NCBI GenBank assembly: GCA_033855775.1
Contig: JAWVFT010000122.1
Span: 103,060-167,059 of the forward strand
Direction of reading: 5' to 3'
DNA length: 64,000 nt
From: DASVTR01 sp033855775
GTDB lineage: Bacteria > Acidobacteriota > Blastocatellia > Pyrinomonadales > Pyrinomonadaceae
Positions 16,951-25,093 of the stretch are shown one piece after another. Both the position numbers and the translations under genes were made by a program. Below the pieces are notes generated by a model. It saw only the letters and a program-made list of their open reading frames with translations, did not search any database and was not told the DNA's origin. Position 1 is the stretch's first letter. Every line of letters starts with the position of its first letter.

Positions 16951-18032
16951 CCATTCTTCTTTTCAAACTCTTTCATGAACGCGACCAGAGCTTCGACGCC
17001 TTCGCGCGGGAAGGCGTTGTAGATGGAGGCGCGAATGCCGCCAACGGAGCGGTGGCCCTTGAGGCCGTCAAGACCGGCAGCGGTCGCTTCCTTCGCAAAC
17101 TGCTTTTCCAACTCTTCCGAAGGAAGGCGAAACGTGATGTTCATCGAGGAGCGCGAGTCGGGGTCGGCGTGGCCGCGATAGAAGTCGGTCGCGTCAATCG
17201 CGTCGTAGAGAATCTTCGCCTTCGCTTCATTCTCGCTGTGCATTCCTTCGAGGCCGCCCCTGGCTTCGAGCCACTTGCAGACCAGCATGATGATGTAGAT
17301 GCCGAAGGTGTTGGGCGTGTTGTAGAGCGAGTTGGCTTCGACGTGCGTGCGATAGTCGAGCATCGTGTGCAAGCCGTCCGGGATGCGCTGCAAGAGGTCG
17401 TCGCGCATGATGACGAGCGTGACGCCGCTCGGCCCCATGTTCTTCTGCGCCCCTGCGTAGATGAGCGCGTACTTCTCCGCCGCGATGGGCCGCGAGAGAA
17501 TGTCGGATGAAGCATCGGCGATGAGCGGCACGTCGCCGACCGGCGGCTCAGCCTTCCACTCGACGCCCTCTATGGTTTCGTTCGTCGTGATGTGCGCGTA
17601 GGCCGCTTGCGGGTCGAGCTTCAACTCGTCCTCAGCAGGCACGCGCGTGAAGCCGCCGTCGGCCATCGTCGCGGCGATGTTCACAGAGCCGCAACGCTTC
17701 GCCTCCTTGACGGCCTTCTTGCCCCAACTGCCCGTCACGACGTAATCCGCGCTTCCGCTCGGCGGCAGAAAGTTCATCGGAATCATAGAGAACTGCAAGC
17801 TCGCGCCGCCCTGCAAGAAAAGGATGTGATAGTTCTCCGGCAGCTTGAGCAACTGGCGAAGGCTGCTTTGCGCGCGTTCCATTATCTCGTCAAACGTCTT
17901 CGAGCGATGGCTAATCTCCATGATTGACATGCCGACGCCCGGCAAAGCCACCAACTCGCGCTGCGCTTCTTCCAACACCGGCAACGGCAACACCGCCGGC
18001 CCCGCGCTGAAGTTAAAGATTCGTTCCGTCAT
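16947..18032 (-). CDS. serC: Phosphoserine aminotransferase
   Basis: PLP-dependent conversion of 3-phosphohydroxypyruvate to phosphoserine, second step of serine synthesis. The 361-residue protein starts with the SerC signature IFNFSAGPAVLP, has the phosphate-binding FLQGGASLQF and the PLP lysine in YAGAQKNMGPSG (Lys197). An AGGAGG site lies upstream of the ATG. It is the last gene of a minus-strand cluster with DUF1015, serA, an SLBB protein and an SDR, so it is probably made together with SerA. Confidence 0.96.
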   Translation of the reverse strand: MTERIFNFSAGPAVLPLPVLEEAQRELVALPGVGMSIMEISHRSKTFDEIMERAQSSLRQLLKLPENYHILFLQGGASLQFSMIPMNFLPPSGSADYVVTGSWGKKAVKEAKRCGSVNIAATMADGGFTRVPAEDELKLDPQAAYAHITTNETIEGVEWKAEPPVGDVPLIADASSDILSRPIAAEKYALIYAGAQKNMGPSGVTLVIMRDDLLQRIPDGLHTMLDYRTHVEANSLYNTPNTFGIYIIMLVCKWLEARGGLEGMHSENEAKAKILYDAIDATDFYRGHADPDSRSSMNITFRLPSEELEKQFAKEATAAGLDGLKGHRSVGGIRASIYNAFPREGVEALVAFMKEFEKKNG

Positions 18033-18046
18033 TCATTTTCCTCCTA

Positions 18047-18155
18047 GATTGGGGTTGGGGGTCAGGGGTTGGGGAAGACAAGCATTAAGTTGAACGTGTC
18101 GGTTCTCGTTTTTGTTTTCCCCAACCCCTAACCCCTATCCCCTGTCCCCTGCTTT
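18047..18155. repeat. Inverted CCCCTAA-type heptad repeats between serC and the SDR gene
   Basis: GGGGTTGGGGGTCAGGGG-type units at 18047-18078 face CCCCAACCCCTAACCCC-type units at 18118-18150, separated by about 40 bases. The right arm runs into the last codons of the SDR gene, giving its final Gly/Asp/Arg residues. Confidence 0.8.
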
Positions 18156-18928
18156 CCAAACACCGGGCGCATCGCTTTGCCGACGACGCGTTCGACTATC
18201 CAACGCGGGGCCAGCCGTTCGGCTTCGGTCATCAAGTAGTTTGACCAGCCGGAGATGATATGGCTGCGCCCGCGTTCAAGGCCGCGCAGGGCCGTCTTGA
18301 CTACTTGCGCGGGCGTCTGCACGACGCGCACCGGCATCTTCTGCCCGGCCTGCGCCGCGTCGAAAAAGTTGGTGTCCGTCACGCCCGGACACAAGGCCAT
18401 GACCTTGATATTGTGTGCGCGGTTCTCTTCCCACAAGGCTTCGGAGAGAGAGAGCACGAAGGCTTTGGTCGCCGCGTACGTCGCCATGTATGGCACGCCC
18501 TGAAAGGCCGCGGTCGAAGCGACGTTGATAATCGCGCCGCTCTTGCGCTCGCGCATCGGGGCCAGATAAAGATAAGTGAGAGCGACGAGAGCCTTGATGT
18601 TGAGGTCAATCATCTGTAGAGCGCGCCCCAAATCAAGCCGCGCGAAATCGCCCATCGCGCCGAAGCCAGCGTTGTTAATCAACGTCTCGACCGAAAGCCC
18701 GCGCCGCTCCGTCTCCGCATACAACTGCTCAGCCGCGCCGTCCTTCATCAAATCCTGCGCGACGTATTGCGCGTCAACTTTGTGCGCGCGGCTCAACTCG
18801 TCGCACAGAGCCTTGAGCTTATCTTCAGAGCGCGCCACCAGCAGCACGTTTTCGTCGCGCGCCGCCAACTGCCGCGCAAACTCCTCGCCGATGCCGCTCG
18901 ACGCGCCTGTGATGAGAATGGTTTTCAT
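18128..18928 (-). CDS. Short-chain dehydrogenase/reductase
   Basis: A 266-residue classical SDR. NAD(P)-binding TGASSGIG lies at residues 7-14, NNAGFG follows, and the catalytic Ser-Tyr-Lys are seen in NVAST and YAATK. It resembles the DltE/YqjQ-type SDRs, whose substrates are poorly defined. ATG at 18928 is used; a GTG at 18943 would add five residues and sits closer to the preceding stop. Its last residues are encoded by an invading CCCCTAA-type repeat. It sits between an SLBB gene and serC on the same strand. Confidence 0.9.
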   Translation of the reverse strand: MKTILITGASSGIGEEFARQLAARDENVLLVARSEDKLKALCDELSRAHKVDAQYVAQDLMKDGAAEQLYAETERRGLSVETLINNAGFGAMGDFARLDLGRALQMIDLNIKALVALTYLYLAPMRERKSGAIINVASTAAFQGVPYMATYAATKAFVLSLSEALWEENRAHNIKVMALCPGVTDTNFFDAAQAGQKMPVRVVQTPAQVVKTALRGLERGRSHIISGWSNYLMTEAERLAPRWIVERVVGKAMRPVFGKQGTGDRG

Positions 18929-18952
18929 AGTTTCAGGACGCACGCTAAACGA

Positions 18953-19714
18953 CTACTCGATAACGCGCGGCGCAGGCTGAGCGACCGACAGTGAGACGAC
19001 GAACACATGCGCCCCCGAACAACACCCGCGCGCTCTCTTTCCCGGCACGTACACAACGTCGTTCGGCTGAAGAAAGACATCCGGCGCGCGCTTCTTAGCG
19101 ATGGCCTTAAGATTAACTTCAAAGACGACGCTGGCCGCGCCCGGCGGATGCCGCGTGACGATGATTCTATCCGCCTTCGTGCCTTTCAGATAGCCGCCCG
19201 CTACCGCTATGGCCTGCGATAATAATAGCCCCGTTCTATGAACAACCCATCCCGGCCACACCACGTTGCCGTTGACGCGAACGCGCCCGGCACGTGAGAC
19301 AGTCACCACGTCGCCCGGCCTCAAGTAAAGGTTGGCCTTCTCGGCTCCTCTTAAAATATCGAGCACACTGACAATCTCAAAATCCCTGGCCGACGCCGTT
19401 GAGTTCAACGGCTCAGAGTTATCACAGGTCGAAGCCGCGACTGAATGGTCTACTCGAATAGTGTCTCCGGCTTGCTGGCTCAAGCCGCCCGCGAGTCCCA
19501 CCAACTCTGAGAGACGGACGCGCCGCTTGAATTCAAAAAGCCCCGGCTTGTTCGCCTCGCTTGTGACGCGGACGGGCAACTGGCATCTCGCGTCCGACGA
19601 AGCGCCGCGCGAATCATCGGAAGGTTGCTGCGCTCTCGCAGGCTCGCGCCCCGCGAGCAGGAGCAGCAGCCCCGGGAGGAGTAAGAGCGAGCGCAGTCTC
19701 TTCCAATTTCTCAT
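18953..19714 (-). CDS. Secreted protein with two SLBB domains
   Basis: A 253-residue protein with a signal peptide (RSLLLLPGLLLLLAGREPARA) and two SLBB-like repeats: VRVTSEANKPGLFEF...LVGLAGGL and VRVNGNVVWPGWVV...AIAVAGGYLKGTKAD, each of the form seen in polysaccharide-export outer-membrane proteins. DVFLQPNDVVYVPGKR is the typical end of such a repeat. There is no Wza-type N-terminal domain and no export cluster nearby, so a polysaccharide role is uncertain. Its start is 18 bases after the serA stop, so the two are cotranscribed. Confidence 0.75.
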   Translation of the reverse strand: MRNWKRLRSLLLLPGLLLLLAGREPARAQQPSDDSRGASSDARCQLPVRVTSEANKPGLFEFKRRVRLSELVGLAGGLSQQAGDTIRVDHSVAASTCDNSEPLNSTASARDFEIVSVLDILRGAEKANLYLRPGDVVTVSRAGRVRVNGNVVWPGWVVHRTGLLLSQAIAVAGGYLKGTKADRIIVTRHPPGAASVVFEVNLKAIAKKRAPDVFLQPNDVVYVPGKRARGCCSGAHVFVVSLSVAQPAPRVIE

Positions 19715-19732
19715 CGTAGACTCAAACGCAGT

Positions 19733-20941
19733 TTAGCTTCTGATTTCCAGCAGGTTCAGTTCGAGGATGTCCGCGTTTTCGGCTCGCAGTTTATCGAGCG
19801 TTTCGCTTGACGGCGCGCTCTCAAGATTGATGCGCGCCACCGCCGCCTCCGAGCCTTCAAAGATGATGTTGTCCATCTCCTGCACGTTGATGTTGGCGGC
19901 GCGGATGGCGTCGAGCACGTGCGCGAGCACGCCGGGGCGGTCGCGGTGACGAACGACGAGGCGATGCGTGGCAGGCGTGCGCTCGGCCAGATTGACGACG
20001 TTCGGCACTTGTCCAGTCTCTTTAAAAGCGCGCACGATACGCACCGTCTCGGCGGCGATGGCTTCCTGCGCCTGGTCGGTCGAAGCTCCGATGTGATGCG
20101 TGCCGTAGAGATTCGGCTCCTGCGCGATGTCGTCCGCAAACTCGCCCGCGCTCGAAGTCGGCTCCGCGGCGAACACGTCAAGCCCGGCGCGAATCCCGCG
20201 AGTCCTCATCGCAGCGACCAGGGCCGATTGGTCTACGACTTCGCCGCGCGCCGTGTTGATGAAGTAAGAGCCTTCCTTCATGGAGTTGAAAATGTCTGAG
20301 TTGATGAGCGAGCGCGTGTCCGGCTTCAGAGCGACATGCACGCTCAGGATGTCCGCCGCGCTCGCCACTTCCTGCGGGCTGGCTTTGAGTTCGACGCCGA
20401 GAGCCTCTGCGCGCGCGGGCGTCAGGCTCCGGCTCCAGGCGACGACCCGCATTCCAAAGGCGCGGGCGCGCGGAATCATCTCGCCGCCAATCTGCCCGAC
20501 GCCAATCAAGCCAAGCGTTCGACCATAGAGGCCGCGCGCTTTGGAAAACTCTTTCTTGTTCCACTCGCCGCGACGCAGGGCGATAACGTTGTCGGCGATG
20601 CGCCGGTCGAGCGCGAGAATAAGCGCGAAGGCAAGCTCTGCGACGGCGATGGAATTTTTGCCGGGACAGTTCGAGACGTAGATGCCGCGCCGCGAGGCAG
20701 CCGCGACATCAATCGTGTTGTAGCCCGCGCCCGCGCGCACGATCAACTTCAATGCGCCCGCGTCGAGCATCGCTTCGTTCACCTTCGTCGAACGCACGAC
20801 CAGCACGTCCGGCGCGCTTGAGCGCACGGCCAGGACCAGAGTTTCGTCCTTCAAGTCGGGTTGATACGACACCTCGCAGCCGATGGCCTCAAGCCCGTCG
20901 CGCCCCGATTGCTCAAACTTGTCAGCGATTAATACTTTCAT
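19733..20941 (-). CDS. serA: D-3-phosphoglycerate dehydrogenase with ACT domain
   Basis: First enzyme of serine synthesis, oxidising 3-phosphoglycerate. The 402-residue protein has the D-2-hydroxyacid dehydrogenase layout: GLIGVGQIGGEMIPRA for NAD, RAGAGYNTID for substrate, ARGEVVDQSAL, and the catalytic His in THHIGAST. Residues from about 325 form an ACT domain (HRDRPGVLAHVLDAI), the usual place for serine feedback. ATG at 20941 is chosen, as KVLIADKF is the family start. Upstream lies DUF1015 and downstream SLBB, SDR and serC on the same strand. Confidence 0.95.
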   Translation of the reverse strand: MKVLIADKFEQSGRDGLEAIGCEVSYQPDLKDETLVLAVRSSAPDVLVVRSTKVNEAMLDAGALKLIVRAGAGYNTIDVAAASRRGIYVSNCPGKNSIAVAELAFALILALDRRIADNVIALRRGEWNKKEFSKARGLYGRTLGLIGVGQIGGEMIPRARAFGMRVVAWSRSLTPARAEALGVELKASPQEVASAADILSVHVALKPDTRSLINSDIFNSMKEGSYFINTARGEVVDQSALVAAMRTRGIRAGLDVFAAEPTSSAGEFADDIAQEPNLYGTHHIGASTDQAQEAIAAETVRIVRAFKETGQVPNVVNLAERTPATHRLVVRHRDRPGVLAHVLDAIRAANINVQEMDNIIFEGSEAAVARINLESAPSSETLDKLRAENADILELNLLEIRS

Positions 20942-21022
20942 AATGGTCAATGGTCAGCCATCAGTCACCAGTCAAACGGCAACCAGCTTTTCACTGAACG
21001 TTGTTTGCCGATGATGGACGAC

Positions 21023-22249
21023 TTAAATGTTGTGAATCAAGATTCCGTCTCTCAACTTCGGCTCGAACCATGTGGACTTGGGCGGCATGATGCCACCGGC
21101 ATCTGAAACTTTGATGAGGTCTTCGACCGTCGTCGGGTAGAGCGAAAAGGCGACGGCAGCCGCGCCTTCGTCAACGAGCTTTTCCAGTTCCGCCGTGCCG
21201 CGTATGCCGCCGACGAAATCTATGCGCTTGTCCGTCCGCACGTCCTTGATGCCGAGAATCGGGTCGAGCAGATAATCCTGAAGGCGACTGACATCGAGCG
21301 CGTTGACGGCATCAGTCGCGGCAGGCACGCCCCGCTTCAAAGTCAGTCCGTGCCAGCGTCCGCCGAGGTACATGCTCCACTGTCCGGGCGCGGCGGGCGT
21401 TGGCGGCGCGTCTTTCCTGAAGTCGAATGTTTCCCCGACCGCCGCGAAAAATTGTTCCGGCGAAAGATTGTTGAGGTCGCGGACGATGCGGTTGTAGGGC
21501 AGGATTTGCAACTGGTCGTCTGGGAAGATGACGGCCAGAAAAAAGTTGTACTCTTCATCGCCTGTGTGGCCGAAGCTGCGGTCGCGCAGTTCGGCGCGGG
21601 CGCGGCTGGCGCTGGCCGCGCGATGATGGCCGTCGGCGATGTAGAGCGCGGGGACTTCACGAAAGGCTTCGACGAAGCGAACGGCATCCGGCACGCGCCA
21701 GACTGTGTGCTGCACGCCGTCGGGCGCCGTGAAATCGTAGAGCGCGTCGGCGAGGGTCGTCTCCATCACCATCGTGTCTATGTCGCGCCTGGCGCGATAG
21801 GTGAGAAAGACCGGGCCGGTTTGCGCGAGCAGCGTTTGAATATGACGAGTGCGGTCGTCTTCCTTGTCGCGCCGCGTGCGCTCGTGCTTGCGAATCAAGT
21901 CCGCGTCGTACTCGTCAACGGAACAGCAGGCGGCCAGTCCGATTTGCTCATGCCCGTCCATGATTAAGCGATAGAGATAGAGGCTCGGCGTCTCTTCCGT
22001 CAGGAGCGGGCAATCCTTCGTCAAGCGTTCAAAATTATCGGCGGCCTTGCCATAGACTTCATCGCTATAAAGATTGACGCCTTCGGGCAAATCTATTTCG
22101 GGGCGCGAGACGTGAAGAAAACTGAGCGGATTGCCTGCGGCAAGAGCGCGCGCCTCCTCCGTATTGACGACATCATACGGCGGGCTGGCGACCTCTGCGA
22201 CTCGCTCGGCGGGCGGACGCAGGGCGCGAAAGGGATGAATAACGGCCAC
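21023..22249 (-). CDS. DUF1015 family protein
   Basis: A 408-residue member of DUF1015, a widespread family often next to serA/serC and of unknown function. It has the conserved opening IHPFRALRP, VASPPYDVVN near residue 20 and the motif YIADGHHRAASASRAR. The start is GTG at 22249, fixed by an AAAGGAG site 8 bases upstream; a longer frame upstream lacks homology. It heads the serine cluster here, which supports a link to serine or phosphoserine metabolism. The histidine pair in GHHR suggests catalysis or nucleotide binding, but this is inference. Confidence 0.9.
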   Translation of the reverse strand: MAVIHPFRALRPPAERVAEVASPPYDVVNTEEARALAAGNPLSFLHVSRPEIDLPEGVNLYSDEVYGKAADNFERLTKDCPLLTEETPSLYLYRLIMDGHEQIGLAACCSVDEYDADLIRKHERTRRDKEDDRTRHIQTLLAQTGPVFLTYRARRDIDTMVMETTLADALYDFTAPDGVQHTVWRVPDAVRFVEAFREVPALYIADGHHRAASASRARAELRDRSFGHTGDEEYNFFLAVIFPDDQLQILPYNRIVRDLNNLSPEQFFAAVGETFDFRKDAPPTPAAPGQWSMYLGGRWHGLTLKRGVPAATDAVNALDVSRLQDYLLDPILGIKDVRTDKRIDFVGGIRGTAELEKLVDEGAAAVAFSLYPTTVEDLIKVSDAGGIMPPKSTWFEPKLRDGILIHNI

Positions 22250-22513
22250 GAACAATCTCCTTTTGAAACGGAGTTGGATTGTCAGCAATCCGCCGCCCGG
22301 CAAGAAGGTCTTCGCTCCTGCTTCGACGGCTGATCGCTGCTTCACTTGAGAGCTTGGCCTTAAGACTATCCGCTTGCGCCGCTGTAAGCAAGGGCAGAAG
22401 CTACCGGATTGAAGAATCCAGCGAAGGATGGATGGAAAGAGAGGAAGGAGGCAAACGCCTGCCGTTGAATTGTCCGGGCCGCTGGCTCGCGCCCGCCTGA
22501 AAACTATTTAACG

Positions 22514-22539
22514 CGGCTTCGTTCGCTTAAGCGAAGCCG
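22514..22539 (-). terminator. Hairpin after the small coupled gene
   Basis: CGGCTTCG (22514-22521) and CGAAGCCG (22532-22539) form an 8-bp stem just beyond the stop of the minus-strand gene at 22568. There is no clear U-tract. Together with the promoter of DUF1015 it fills the 318-base gap 22250-22567. Confidence 0.5.
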
Positions 22540-22567
22540 TCATCAACAAAAGCGCGCCGCGCGCATT

Positions 22568-22798
22568 CTAGCGCAACGCTTCAAACTCTGTGGCCGCATG
22601 CTGTCCGGCCAATCCATTGAGTTCGACGCGACCGCCGGCGAGCAGGCGCACGACCTCGAAAGAGCGCGCGCCGGATTCGCGTCCCGGCATCAACTCGGCG
22701 CGAAACGTGAGCCGCATGCCCACCTTCGCCCAATGGCTGTCGGCATTAGCTTGTTGCCGCAAGATGCTGCGCGCGTCCGCCGAGCGACGCTTAAGCAT
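22568..22798 (-). CDS. Small conserved-looking protein coupled to the CarD-like gene
   Basis: A 76-residue soluble protein with a basic N-terminus and a C-terminal half FEVVRLLAGGRVELNGLAGQHAATEFEALR that looks like a small beta barrel. Its ATG lies inside the last codons of the upstream gene (overlap of 8 bases), a typical sign of translational coupling. I do not recognise the family. The partner is a zinc-ribbon/CarD-like protein, so a role with RNA polymerase or DNA is possible but unproven. Confidence 0.6.
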   Translation of the reverse strand: MLKRRSADARSILRQQANADSHWAKVGMRLTFRAELMPGRESGARSFEVVRLLAGGRVELNGLAGQHAATEFEALR

Positions 22799-23138
22799 TC
22801 GCGTGGACGAGACGGCGCAGGCGGTCTGCGAAGAGCACGTCAATCTTCTTCGGCTCGATAACGGCCGTCACTTCGCCGAGGCCGAACGTCTGGTGCATCA
22901 TCACCTGTCCGGTGCGATACGTGCGCGACTGGTCATAAGGCGCTCCGGCCTGCGCGCTCGAACGCTTGCCCGTCGCCGTGCTCGACTTGAACGTGCTACG
23001 CGTTCCGCACTTCGGACACTCGACGCGCGAAATCGCTCCCTTCTTCGTAATCGAAGCGACGACATGACCTCGCTCTTCGCCACACGGCGCGCATAATTTT
23101 TCGACCCGATCACCCACCGCGTAAGTCTGCTTTTCCAT
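22791..23138 (-). CDS. Zinc-ribbon protein with CarD/UvrD-C-like barrel
   Basis: A 115-residue protein. Residues 16-47 hold CAPC and CPKC, a four-Cys zinc ribbon. Residues 70-115 (YRTGQVMMHQTFGLGEVTAVIEPKKIDVLFADRLRRLVH) match the Y-x-x-G-x-x-V-x-H-x-x-F-G-x-G-x-V pattern of the small Tudor-like barrel in CarD/TRCF and UvrD C-termini, which touches RNA polymerase. AAGGAAGG precedes the ATG. It is followed by a translationally coupled 76-residue protein and lies downstream of infA on the same strand. A transcription-related role is inferred. Confidence 0.7.
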   Translation of the reverse strand: MEKQTYAVGDRVEKLCAPCGEERGHVVASITKKGAISRVECPKCGTRSTFKSSTATGKRSSAQAGAPYDQSRTYRTGQVMMHQTFGLGEVTAVIEPKKIDVLFADRLRRLVHANA

Positions 23139-23253
23139 GAACCCTTCCTTCTATAAAAGAGACGAGCCGGGAGTCTTCTGTTGAGAGTCTTAAAAAAACG
23201 ACGGGCGTCTTGTTAGACTCCTTAACCTTCGGAAGACTCAAAGGACTTTCTAC

Positions 23254-23475
23254 TCATTTGTACCTGTACGTGATGCGGCCTTTCGAGAGGTCGTAGGGCG
23301 ACATCTCGACGCTGACGCGATCACCCGCGAGGATGCGTATAAAATTCTTCCTCATCTTGCCGCAAATCTGGGCCAGCACGATGTGCTCGCTATTGTCCAA
23401 ACGGACTTTGAAAAAGGCGTTCGGCAGTTTGTCAACCACCACGCCCTCAGCCGGAATCAAATCTTCTCTCGCCAA
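23254..23475 (-). CDS. infA: Translation initiation factor IF-1, TTG start
   Basis: A 73-residue S1-type OB-fold protein that binds the A site of the 30S subunit during initiation. Sequence hallmarks are EGVVVDKLPNAFFKVRLDN, AQICGKMRKNFIRI and the closing DLSKGRITYRYK. The start is TTG at 23475, with AAAGGAG 8 bases upstream; no ATG is in frame nearby. A non-AUG start on infA is notable, since initiation factor levels can feed back on start choice. It stands apart from ribosomal-protein genes here. Confidence 0.96.
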   Translation of the reverse strand: MAREDLIPAEGVVVDKLPNAFFKVRLDNSEHIVLAQICGKMRKNFIRILAGDRVSVEMSPYDLSKGRITYRYK

Positions 23476-23562
23476 ACAATTTTCTCCTTTGAGTTAGTGA
23501 CTATAAATTCGTGTGAACTAAAAATTTCAGGCGCCGCCGCCGCGCGGCCCCGGACAAAGTTT

Positions 23563-23602
23563 AAGCGCCTCCGGTTGGAACTCATGTTCGCCGGAGGCGC
23601 TT
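23563..23602 (-). terminator. Terminator hairpin after RRM gene copy 2
   Basis: Arms 23563-23574 and 23591-23602 pair perfectly over 12 bp around a 16-base loop, 37 bases after the stop of the RRM gene. On the plus side the stem is followed by TTTT; on the minus side by TTAAACTTT. Confidence 0.7.
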
Positions 23603-23639
23603 TTCCTGAAAAGGCTGCCGGTCAAGTAGAGCTTCCGAC

Positions 23640-24020
23640 TTACCAGCGCGGGGTGCGGTCGCTGTTGCCGCCAAAGTCTCTTCCGCCGCCACCGCCGCCG
23701 CGTCCACCGCCGCCGCCGAAGCCGCCGCGTCCGCCACCACCGCCGCCGCGTCCACCGCCGCCGCCGCGATCCTCACGCGGGCGCGCTTCGTTCACGTTCA
23801 AGTTGCGACCGTTGACTTCCTTGCCGTTAAACTGCGTGATAGCAGCCTCGCCCTCTTCTTTGGTCGCCATCTCGACAAAGCCGAAGCCACGTGAGCGACC
23901 CGTCTCGCGGTCTTCGACGACCGAAGCGGACTCAACCGTTCCCGCCTGCGAGAATAAATCCTGCAAATCCTGGCTCGAAGTTTGGAACGCGAGATTGCCG
24001 ACGTAAAGTTTCATAGACAT
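23640..24020 (-). CDS. Glycine-rich RRM RNA-binding protein, copy 2
   Basis: A 126-residue paralogue of the protein at 12903-13307: RRM with RNP2 LYVGNL and RNP1 RGFGFVEM, then a Gly/Arg tail ending in DRTPRW. The two RRMs are closely similar (both have SQAGTVESA and DRETGRSRGFGFVEMAT), so this is a within-lineage duplication. AGGAGAG lies 16 bases before the ATG at 24020, and a second Met follows two codons later. The leader 24120-24231 is homologous to that of copy 1, which suggests common post-transcriptional control. Confidence 0.93.
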   Translation of the reverse strand: MSMKLYVGNLAFQTSSQDLQDLFSQAGTVESASVVEDRETGRSRGFGFVEMATKEEGEAAITQFNGKEVNGRNLNVNEARPREDRGGGGGRGGGGGGRGGFGGGGGRGGGGGGRDFGGNSDRTPRW

Positions 24021-24119
24021 TATTGTAGTTTGTTTCTCTCCTGCTCTCAGGAGGCGCTAAGAGGAAGCTTCGAATCAAGGTGGCTTCGATGTAACGGTGG
24101 CAGCGAAGGTTCGCGTTCG

Positions 24120-24231
24120 GGTGCTCTAAAAGGAGCGGCTTCTTCAAGTTGATTACAGCCCGCTCTCGTACTATCCAAAACGCCGCCGCCAGCTTCAAGG
24201 CGCGGGGCGCATCACCGTTGATGCGCGAGAG
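24120..24231 (-). ncRNA. Candidate structured 5' leader of RRM gene, copy 2
   Basis: Homologous to 12672-12792. On the minus strand it holds CTCTCGCGC, a perfect 8-bp hairpin (24207-24214 with 24219-24226, 4-base loop), GAGCGGGCT pairing with AGCCGCTC (24133-24140), the loop element TCAACTTG and the closing TTAGAGCACC, 100 bases before the start codon. Paired changes against copy 1 in the first hairpin support RNA structure. The gap 24021-24404 otherwise shows no gene. Confidence 0.6.
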
Positions 24232-24404
24232 TAGGAATGAACGCTACTATGATGCACTAAGAGAGTACGTAGTTGCAAGCTGCGGGCAACCTTGACCGCC
24301 TGTTCAGACATCGCGCAAAGAGCTTGATGATGTAAGATAATCTCTCAAACGGGCGACAAATTGATGCCGCGTCCGGTGTCAACTTGCAAGATGGACGGCA
24401 ACCT

Positions 24405-25022
24405 ATGACGGAAGCTTTCGCGGAGAAATTTCAACTCGGCGCGCGTGCCGTCAGTTTCCGGCAGGAGGCGGACGGCATCGTCGCGCTGTCGCTGTTTCAG
24501 CCTCGCGCGTGTCTTGAGATGATTGAGTCGGTCAGCGGGCTGGCCCGATGGGACACGGCCAAGGTCGGCAAGCGCGGGCCTGACGGCGAGATTCGCTCGA
24601 TGGTTGACCCGCAATTCAGGACGGCCCAAGTGCTCTTCACAGAATATCTGTCATCAATCGAAAAACGATTCGACGCCGAGATGAACGCCGTGCTCAAGCC
24701 GCTGGTCGAATGTCTCTGGGGACGAAAGCTGACCGACCACGAAGGCACACAACTCGTACGCTATTCTCCGGGCGGTCACTACCGCGCGCACTCCGACGTT
24801 GGACGACGGACGAGGAATCGCCACTACACAGTCCTCTGTTATCTCAACGACGATTTCGCGGGAGGCCGCACGCAGTTTCCTTCCCTCGACTACTTTGTGA
24901 CGCCCCGCAGCGGAAAAGCGATTATCTTTCCCTCCGGCTACCTGCATTGCGGCGAGCCGGTCACAAGCGGCGAGAAATATATTCTCGTCTCATGGATAAC
25001 GGGGCCGATTCCGCCGGACTAA
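24405..25022 (+). CDS. 2-oxoglutarate/Fe(II) oxygenase, prolyl-4-hydroxylase-like
   Basis: A 205-residue P4Hc-type oxygenase that would hydroxylate a side chain using 2-oxoglutarate and oxygen. The iron ligands are seen in HYRAHSDVG (His129, Asp131) and YLHCGEPVTSG (His181), and Lys191 in GEKYILVSW is the 2-oxoglutarate anchor. Core strands YTVLCYLNDDFAGGRTQFP fit the jelly roll. ATG at 24405 is preferred to TTG at 24384. The ribosome site is weak. The substrate is unknown; free-standing bacterial members modify peptides or translation factors. Confidence 0.88.
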   Translation: MTEAFAEKFQLGARAVSFRQEADGIVALSLFQPRACLEMIESVSGLARWDTAKVGKRGPDGEIRSMVDPQFRTAQVLFTEYLSSIEKRFDAEMNAVLKPLVECLWGRKLTDHEGTQLVRYSPGGHYRAHSDVGRRTRNRHYTVLCYLNDDFAGGRTQFPSLDYFVTPRSGKAIIFPSGYLHCGEPVTSGEKYILVSWITGPIPPD

Positions 25023-25093
25023 ACCCTTCAAGCTCGTCTCGCAAACGAGCGATAAGCATCACCGCTTGCCGCTATGGAATCGTCGCCTAACGC

